Translations under genes and position numbers: made by a program
The notes under the pieces: generated by a model
Database searches by the model: none
The model's input: only the letters and a program-made list of their open reading frames with translations
What the model was told of the DNA's origin: nothing
Assembly: GCA_024231375.1 (NCBI GenBank)
Contig: JAAEQP010000028.1
Span: 1 to 35,694 of the forward strand
From: a bacterium
GTDB taxonomy: Bacteria; Hydrogenedentota; Hydrogenedentia; Hydrogenedentiales; SLHB01
Direction of reading: 5' to 3'
Length of the DNA stretch: 35,694 bases
Part shown: positions 30,896 to 35,694 of the stretch, in pieces
Numbering within the stretch: the stretch's first letter is position 1
How the letters are laid out: each line of letters opens with the position of its first letter

Positions 30896-32911
30896 ATGCC
30901 CAAGTACGTGTCAACTGGCTTTACGCCACAGTCACGACTCCCCGCGTCCACGCTCAAGTACATAGACGAGGGCGCGCGGGAGGGCGACCGCAACAACGCG
31001 CTGTTCCAGGCGGCGTGCCAGTTCCGCGATGCGGGATACACGGCACAGGTCGCGACCGGACGCCTACTCAAGCGCGCACGTGCGGACGGGTTGGAGGAGT
31101 TAGAGGCAACTAACGCCATAGCGTCTGCCTACCGCGAGGAGAACATCCCCGCTGGACGCAAGCCATTCAACGAGCAGTCTACTGAAGAGCAACCCGTCGT
31201 CCCGTCTCCGCTCACGAAGGGGTGCGAACGCCTGATTGAGCATTGCTTCCGCGAGGGCGAATACATCGCCATCTCTCCCGCCCAGATCCTTGACGACGGG
31301 TCGGGGCGCACCGTCCCCCACGGTGGAACCACGCTCACCCGTGAACGCTGGCTCGCGAAGATCAAGGAGCGCGGCGGCATAGACAAGTGCTACACCGGAG
31401 CCGGTGGCGTGTTCGTGCGCGTGAACCCGATGAAGCGCGGCGGCAAGACGAACAAGGATGTCACAGCATTCCGCCACTGCCTGGTCGAGTTCGACCGCGA
31501 CCACGTTGACCGCCCGATCCCCCGTGAGAAACAATTTCAGACGATAACGGATTCTGGCCTGCCCGTATCCGCACTAATCGACAGCGGTGGCAAGTCGCTC
31601 CATGCGTGGGTGCGCGTTGACGCCCCTGACGCAGAGGAATACACCAAGCGTGTCGCCATCATCTACAAGCATTTCGAGGGACGCTATATAGACGAGCAGA
31701 ACCGTAACCCCTCGCGTTACAGCCGATGCCCCGACGCACGCCGCAACGGTGGCTACCAGCGCCTGCTCGCAATCGACATCGGCGCCCGCTCTTGGGACGA
31801 GTGGGTAATCACGCATACACGCGCAGCCCTCCCCGCAATCGTGAGCGTGCGCGACTTCATGGCTGCGCGACCGCCTGCACCACCACAAGTGATCGAGGGT
31901 ATACTGCACCAGGGCAGCAAGATGACGCTTGGAGGGTTCAGCAAGGCGCGCAAGACGTGGAGCCTCATGGATATGGCCCTATCTGTGTCCAATGGCGTGC
32001 CGTGGTGGGGGCATGATACGGCGCAGGGGCGCGTGCTCGTCATCAATCTGGAACTCCAGCCGTTCGCCATGGGCGACCGCGTGGGCCTTATCGCGCATGA
32101 TAAGAAGATCAAGAAACCCGACGACCTCGACCTGTGGAACCTGCGCGGCTACGCAACCGACTTCAGCGATCTCGTCCCACGCATACTCCAGCGCATCGAG
32201 GGCGAGGCATACACCCTCATCATCGTGGACCCGATCTACAAAGTCCTGGGCAACCGCGACGAAAACGCCGCCGGCGACATCGCATCCCTTCTCAACGAGG
32301 TCGAGCAACTCGCCGTCCACGCGGACGCAGCCGTGGCCTTTGGCGCACACTTCAGCAAGGGCGAGCAGGCGGGCAAGCGCGCGATGGACCGCATAGGGGG
32401 CTCTGGCGTATTCGGGCGCGACCCAGACACTATCCTCACGATGACCGAGCACGAGGCCCACAACGCCTATATCGTGGAACTCGCCCTCCGCGCCCTCCCC
32501 GAACAGGCGCCCTTTGTCATCCAGTGGCAAGGCTGCACGTTCAAACCCGTGGAACTGGACGCCAGTGCGTTCGCGGGCAAGAAGGGACGCGCGCCCGGAG
32601 CCTCTTACGTCATGGGCGACAAGACGTACCGACGCATATTTGGACACATGAAGCCGCTCACGCATACGACCGAGCCAGGGGAGTCGGATCTGCTCGCGTA
32701 CATCGAAACGAAGCTGGCCGAGTGCGGCATGGAGGACAAGGAACCGGAGTCAGTGTTCCACCAGTGCCGCGCCAAGAAGATCGTCCTATTCGACCGCGTG
32801 GAGAGGTTCTGGTACGGGGCCGACAGCGCGCACGCGAAGAAGATGGAAGAGAACCGCGTGGCCGCACGTGAGGCACGCAAAAAAAGTCGTAAGTCCAATA
32901 CGTCACGCTAG
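30896..32911 (+). CDS. Primase-helicase (AEP-like primase + RepA-like ATPase)
   Basis: A 671-residue protein. The N-terminal part has an archaeo-eukaryotic-type primase core: LVEFDRDH (Asp200/Asp202) and SGGKSLHAW (230-238). The ATPase part has a Walker-A-like GGFSKARKTW (346-355), Walker B LIIVDP (Asp445) and AHFSKG (near 485), as in RepA/RecA-like replicative helicases. The Walker A is non-canonical (GxSKxRKT), which is usual in this phage group. The Lys-rich C-terminus ends the gene. The start lacks a clear ribosome site but keeps the MPKYVSTG start shared with the SSB-like protein. It likely primes and unwinds phage DNA, with the iteron region directly behind. Confidence 0.7.
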   Translation: MPKYVSTGFTPQSRLPASTLKYIDEGAREGDRNNALFQAACQFRDAGYTAQVATGRLLKRARADGLEELEATNAIASAYREENIPAGRKPFNEQSTEEQPVVPSPLTKGCERLIEHCFREGEYIAISPAQILDDGSGRTVPHGGTTLTRERWLAKIKERGGIDKCYTGAGGVFVRVNPMKRGGKTNKDVTAFRHCLVEFDRDHVDRPIPREKQFQTITDSGLPVSALIDSGGKSLHAWVRVDAPDAEEYTKRVAIIYKHFEGRYIDEQNRNPSRYSRCPDARRNGGYQRLLAIDIGARSWDEWVITHTRAALPAIVSVRDFMAARPPAPPQVIEGILHQGSKMTLGGFSKARKTWSLMDMALSVSNGVPWWGHDTAQGRVLVINLELQPFAMGDRVGLIAHDKKIKKPDDLDLWNLRGYATDFSDLVPRILQRIEGEAYTLIIVDPIYKVLGNRDENAAGDIASLLNEVEQLAVHADAAVAFGAHFSKGEQAGKRAMDRIGGSGVFGRDPDTILTMTEHEAHNAYIVELALRALPEQAPFVIQWQGCTFKPVELDASAFAGKKGRAPGASYVMGDKTYRRIFGHMKPLTHTTEPGESDLLAYIETKLAECGMEDKEPESVFHQCRAKKIVLFDRVERFWYGADSAHAKKMEENRVAAREARKKSRKSNTSR

Positions 32912-32919
32912 TTATGACC

Positions 32920-33011
32920 AAGTGTACCAGTGGTACACTTCAATGGTATGAAAAGCCACGCCAAACCGCAAAAAGTAAGTGTACCGGGGGGTGCCCAGCA
33001 CTGGTACACTT
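32920..33011. repeat. Four inverted copies of a TGGTACACTT-type iteron
   Basis: AAGTGTACCA and TGGTACACTT face each other at 32920-32940 with one base between, making a near-perfect palindrome. The same halves recur at 32977-32985 (AAGTGTACC) and 33002-33011 (TGGTACACTT), facing each other over 16 bases. Four half-sites in two inverted pairs behind a primase-helicase gene suggest an origin or operator bound by a dimeric protein. No protein with these sites is identified. Confidence 0.65.
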
Positions 33012-33030
33012 GGGGATGCTATAGCGCCCC

Positions 33031-33144
33031 ACCCCCTAAAGGGGGTATTGGGGGTACTAAAGACACCCCAAATACATATCCTGAAGGATACGCTGCGCCG
33101 CACCCCGCCGCTCCTCACCCCCTTGGGGGGGGTTCGGGCGGGGT
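33031..33144. other. Cluster of GC-rich hairpins in a non-coding region
   Basis: The 251-base gap 32912-33162 holds, after the iterons: ACCCCC-TAAA-GGGGGT (33031-33046), TTGGGG...CCCCAA (33048-33071), TATCC-TGAA-GGATA (33077-33090), and a nested hairpin with outer stem ACCCCGCC/GGCGGGGT (33102-33109 with 33137-33144) and inner ACCCCC/GGGGGG (33117-33130). None is followed by a T-run. Together with iterons this suggests a replication origin, possibly with a primase landing site. Confidence 0.5.
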
Positions 33145-33162
33145 ACGCTTGCTTGAGTCAAA

Positions 33163-33672
33163 ATGAAAGTTGAGCCAGTCATAATCGTGGACACGCGCGA
33201 GCAGCGCCCCCTGCCCGTCCGCGCGTATGCGTGCGAGCGCGCCGGCCTGAAGACGGGTGACTATTCGGTGAAGGGGTACGAGGGCGAGTTTGCCGTTGAG
33301 CGGAAGTCGATCCCTGACCTGGTGGGCTGCTGCGGGAAGGGGCGCGAGCGGTTCAAGAAGCAGATCGAGCGGTTGCGTGGGTACGAGTTCCGGCGGCTGC
33401 TCGTGATCGGGCGCAAGGACGACATCAGGGAGCGGCGGTATCGCTCGCTCGTGCATCCGCGGGCGGTCGCGCATACGCTGCTGAGTATCGATGTGAACGT
33501 GCCGGTGGTGTGGTGCGATACGCCGAAGGAAGGCGCGGAGCAGGTAGAGCGGTGGGCGTGGTGGTTCGTGCGGGATCGGGAGCGCGAGCGGGTGCGCCTG
33601 GAAGTGGATGAGAAGCAAACAAGCGTCCCCGCCCCCGCGAGTGAGGGTGGGCGCGCGGAGGAGGGTGTATGA
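33163..33672 (+). CDS. ERCC4/XPF-type nuclease
   Basis: A 169-residue protein. VDTREQRPL (Asp10, Glu13), TGDY (Asp33) and VERK (Glu46-Arg-Lys48) form the ERCC4 nuclease catalytic core, followed by KSIPDLVGCC and helices typical of the fold. Length is near a lone nuclease domain without the helix-hairpin-helix pair usual in XPF/Mus81. It may cut branched or replication intermediates. No good ribosome site precedes the ATG, so translation may rely on the leader's structure or on the preceding hairpins. It overlaps the next gene (ATGA). Confidence 0.75.
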   Translation: MKVEPVIIVDTREQRPLPVRAYACERAGLKTGDYSVKGYEGEFAVERKSIPDLVGCCGKGRERFKKQIERLRGYEFRRLLVIGRKDDIRERRYRSLVHPRAVAHTLLSIDVNVPVVWCDTPKEGAEQVERWAWWFVRDRERERVRLEVDEKQTSVPAPASEGGRAEEGV

Positions 33673-34034
33673 ATGGATGTGATTTGATTGCACAGGAGCG
33701 CGGGCGGCAACTTCTCCAAGAGGGGTGGACTTTCGCGCATGACGACAGCCATAGAGATGGCGAGATGGCAATGGCGGCAGCGTGTTATGCGGTAGGCGAA
33801 GAACGGACACACGTCTCGCGTCAGTTGAACTCATCACGCGGCGTGGATGGAAACTGCTACCAATACGACTACTCACGCGCTGGCCCTGGGGAGATCCCGT
33901 GGCCATGGGAAGAAGAGTGGTACAAACCAGAAGGCGGGCGCATTCGCGAACTGACGAAGGCGGGCGCGCTGATTGCCGCAGAAATAGACAGACTACAACG
34001 CGCGGGTGGGCGCGAGGAGGAGGTGAAAAAATGA
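33669..34034 (+). CDS. Conserved phage protein (LIAQERGRQL...DGEMAMAAACYA type)
   Basis: A 121-residue protein with EGWTFAHDDSHRDGEMAMAAACYA (about 18-41), PWPWEEEWYKP (about 77-87) and a final helical LTKAGALIAAEIDRLQRA. These conserved blocks are known to me from small phage/prophage proteins of unknown role. His24, Asp25/26, His28 and Asp30 could bind a metal. The start overlaps the ERCC4 gene and the stop overlaps the next ATG. Confidence 0.6.
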   Translation: MNGCDLIAQERGRQLLQEGWTFAHDDSHRDGEMAMAAACYAVGEERTHVSRQLNSSRGVDGNCYQYDYSRAGPGEIPWPWEEEWYKPEGGRIRELTKAGALIAAEIDRLQRAGGREEEVKK

Positions 34035-34219
34035 AGGATAGTCATTTGATGGGGCCAGATGAAGACGACGACACAGATACGGATAGCGAGGATACTGATA
34101 CGGGTGGAGAAGACACCACCGACAGCGACGCCGGATCAGGGTGGGGCGATTACTCCGGCACGGGGGAATCATCCGAATCTGCAATCACGGACTCGTGGGG
34201 CAAGGATACAACGCACTGA
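34031..34219 (+). CDS. Small highly acidic protein
   Basis: A 62-residue protein, mostly Asp, Glu, Ser, Thr and Gly (PDEDDDTDTDSEDTDTGGED). Starts and stops are coupled (ATGA and TGATG). It has no hydrophobic core, so it is probably disordered. Acidic proteins in phage accessory operons sometimes act as DNA mimics, but here the low complexity makes a linker-like peptide equally likely. Unrecognised. Confidence 0.4.
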   Translation: MKDSHLMGPDEDDDTDTDSEDTDTGGEDTTDSDAGSGWGDYSGTGESSESAITDSWGKDTTH

Positions 34220-34605
34220 TGACAAAACCGAGACATGACGGGGCGCGGCGCAAGCCCGGTGCGGGGGTTGATGGCGATGTGGACGCGCACGGCGCAACCC
34301 CGGTGCGATTACGGGTGCGCCCCCGATTGTCCGCATGTGCGGGGGCAACCGTGCGACTGAACTGCAAGGGACAACCGCGCACGCCGGACGAGTGGATGTG
34401 CCCGCGCTGCTGGGCGTGGAATGATGCAAGTGATGAGCGGCAATGCCATCAATGCGAGTACGAGTTCAGCGAATGCGACACGGTAGCCTGCGACGAACCC
34501 GCCACGCACGCCTGGGAGCAGCGGAACGGGCACGAGCGGGTGACGTGCGGCGATCACGTGCCGGAGCGGACGCGGGCGCGGGCGATTGAGGAGGAATGTG
34601 AATGA
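34219..34605 (+). CDS. Double zinc-binding protein, RanBP2-like
   Basis: A 128-residue protein starting at the ATG that overlaps the upstream stop (an earlier in-frame ATG lies inside the acidic gene). W59-M-C61-P-R-C64-W-A-W-N68 then C76-H-Q-C79 resembles a RanBP2-type zinc finger with one extra residue after Asn. A second site is formed by C91, H97, C110 and H113 (CDEPATH... CGDH), a pattern seen in small phage proteins. It may bind RNA or ubiquitin-like partners in principle; in a phage, nucleic acid is more likely. Confidence 0.55.
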   Translation: MTKPRHDGARRKPGAGVDGDVDAHGATPVRLRVRPRLSACAGATVRLNCKGQPRTPDEWMCPRCWAWNDASDERQCHQCEYEFSECDTVACDEPATHAWEQRNGHERVTCGDHVPERTRARAIEEECE

Positions 34606-35600
34606 ATGTGCTGAGACGATTACGCGTGCCCACGGGTGACATCATGGTTGTCGAGGGTGCCAAGGGTAAGTTGGAAATGTTGTCGTTGGGCGACTACGGC
34701 AAGGATGTGAACCTGAACCAGGGCAAACCAGTGCCCGATGGCCTGCCGCTGTTGCCACTAACGGAAAAGTGGGTTGTGACGGTTTCGACGCAGTACGGGT
34801 GCAGCATGGGGTGCGAGTTCTGCGATGTGCCGAAGGTAGGACCGGGGCGCAACGCCACGTTCGGGGATCTGACGGGGCAGATACTAACCGCTCTGACACT
34901 GCCCGACGTGCCGGACCACACGGACAGACTGAACATCCACTTTGCACGGATGGGGGAACCGACATGGAATCCCGCCGTGCTAGATTGCGGCAAGTGGATT
35001 GCGGAACACCTTGGCGATTCCTACACGCCGCATCCAGTGGTGTCCACGATGATGCCGCGCCACAATAAGTGGCTCAAGACATTCGTGCATACATGGATGC
35101 GTCTGAAGAATCGCGTCTATCGGGGAAACGCGGGGTTGCAGTTGTCTATCAACTCAACCGACGAGATAGAGCGCAACCGCATGTTCCACGGCAACGCCTG
35201 CACGCTGCCTGAGATTGCCGAAATCATGCGTGGAATCGTTCCTGTGGGGCGAAAAATCACACTCAACTTTGCGGTCGCTGATTACGCCGTCAACACGTCA
35301 GAACTATCGCGCCTATTCCCGCCTGAGTGGTACGTCTGCAAACTCACGCCGATGCACCGGACCACAACGGCACTGGACCACGGGATTGAAACCAGTGGCG
35401 ACTACACCGCACCGGAACCATATCGGGAACTTGAGGACAAATTGAAGCATGCCGGATATGACGTGCTAGTGTTCATTGCAAGCCGCGACGAGGACGCGGG
35501 TCGCATCACGTGCGGCAATGCGATACTGTCCGGCACACTGCCCGAATGCGCGTATATGGAGGATCACGCGGGCAGGGGGGCGCGGGAGTTGGAGGAGTAA
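34602..35600 (+). CDS. RlmN/Cfr-like radical SAM enzyme
   Basis: A 332-residue protein. The radical SAM cluster is C67SMGC71EFC74. RMGEPTWNP (around 116-124), STMMPR, LQLSINSTDEIERNRMF, VCKLTPMHR and RITCGNAI follow the order of RlmN/Cfr motifs. Cys304 in TCGN matches the methyl-carrying Cys355 of E. coli RlmN. Thr60 stands where the resolving Cys118 would be (seven before the first cluster Cys). The RlmN N-terminal accessory domain is also shorter here. RlmN and Cfr methylate 23S rRNA A2503 or A2503 C8; tRNA is a known RlmN target. The phage target is unknown. Start overlaps the zinc protein (ATGA). Confidence 0.7.
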   Translation: MNVLRRLRVPTGDIMVVEGAKGKLEMLSLGDYGKDVNLNQGKPVPDGLPLLPLTEKWVVTVSTQYGCSMGCEFCDVPKVGPGRNATFGDLTGQILTALTLPDVPDHTDRLNIHFARMGEPTWNPAVLDCGKWIAEHLGDSYTPHPVVSTMMPRHNKWLKTFVHTWMRLKNRVYRGNAGLQLSINSTDEIERNRMFHGNACTLPEIAEIMRGIVPVGRKITLNFAVADYAVNTSELSRLFPPEWYVCKLTPMHRTTTALDHGIETSGDYTAPEPYRELEDKLKHAGYDVLVFIASRDEDAGRITCGNAILSGTLPECAYMEDHAGRGARELEE

Positions 35601-35602
35601 GC

Positions 35603-35694
35603 ATGTTTCTGCAACCTATGAGTTACGGCGAGGCTGAAGAACTGGCGCCCAAGTGCGACTACGCATTTGAGCATTGCGACAACGGCGGCGAGAA
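35603..35694 (+). CDS. Partial gene, cut by the window edge
   Basis: An open frame starting two bases after the radical SAM stop, with GGAGGAG upstream (overlapping that gene's end). Visible product begins MFLQPMSYGEAEELAPKCD and continues with Cys and acidic residues to the edge. Too short to place in a family. Same strand and spacing as the operon. Confidence 0.5.
   Translation, partial: MFLQPMSYGEAEELAPKCDYAFEHCDNGGE

Noticed and set aside
32930..33166. 78-residue GTG-started frame over the iteron/hairpin region
   Set aside because: No ribosome site, Pro/Gly low complexity due to C/G hairpins, and the region is better explained as structured non-coding DNA.
1..35694. tRNA genes and CRISPR arrays
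   Set aside because: I found no cloverleaf with a T-arm consensus and no regularly spaced direct repeats apart from in-frame protein repeats.

Overview
The window is a continuous stretch of a tailed double-stranded DNA phage genome, GC-rich, with every credible gene on the + strand and mostly joined by ATGA/TAATG/TGATG overlaps. No integrase, repressor, tRNA or CRISPR was found, and portal and terminase genes are absent, so the sequence is an internal piece of a larger genome. The absence of any tape-measure, tube or sheath gene, together with a giant internal-protein-like gene, suggests a podovirus-type particle (inference). Lipoprotein-type signal sequences in the lysis region and Sec signal peptides suggest a Gram-negative (diderm) host. 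I cannot name the host.

Layout: (1) 42-10439, virion genes: scaffold-like protein, AT-hook-bearing protein, possible decoration protein, major capsid protein, a membrane-anchored fibre-like protein, candidate adaptor and hub proteins, and several exported beta-rich proteins. (2) 10535-19170, a two-gene ejection-type module: a coiled-coil protein with an EF-hand loop, then a 2394-residue polyvalent protein. That protein joins internal-virion-type helical regions with a C5 cytosine methyltransferase, ADP-ribosyltransferase-like domains, a ParB-like domain, an HExxH metallopeptidase motif and an LPD38-like C-terminal region. (3) 19185-22770, a beta-helix spike/fibre, a LamG-like protein and a small exported protein, all with signal peptides. 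(4) 22767-24995, a lysis-type cassette: membrane HExxH protein, two small holin-like proteins, a spanin-like lipoprotein, a papain-like (MOA-type) peptidase candidate and another lipoprotein. (5) 25161-28321, small accessory genes: ribbon-helix-helix, zinc-ribbon, a repeat protein, and a stand-alone C5-methylase-like protein. (6) 28314-33672, recombination and replication: a tiny leader ORF, a pseudoknot-type RNA with a U-tract, RecT-like annealing protein, Cas4/RecB-like Fe-S nuclease, SSB-like protein, primase-helicase, an iteron/hairpin region that may be an origin or operator, and an ERCC4 nuclease. (7) 33669-35694, accessory genes ending in an RlmN/Cfr-like radical SAM enzyme and a gene cut off by the window edge.

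How it may work together: the virion probably delivers the polyvalent protein with the DNA, so that methylase, ADP-ribosyltransferase and peptidase activities act at once in the infected cell. The RecT/nuclease/SSB/primase-helicase block would then copy and recombine the genome. The exported fibre and lysis genes come late. The most unusual points are the polyvalent protein, the RlmN-like enzyme that lacks the resolving cysteine, the pseudoknot RNA ahead of recT, the four-copy inverted iteron region behind the primase gene, and virion-type proteins carrying Sec signal peptides.
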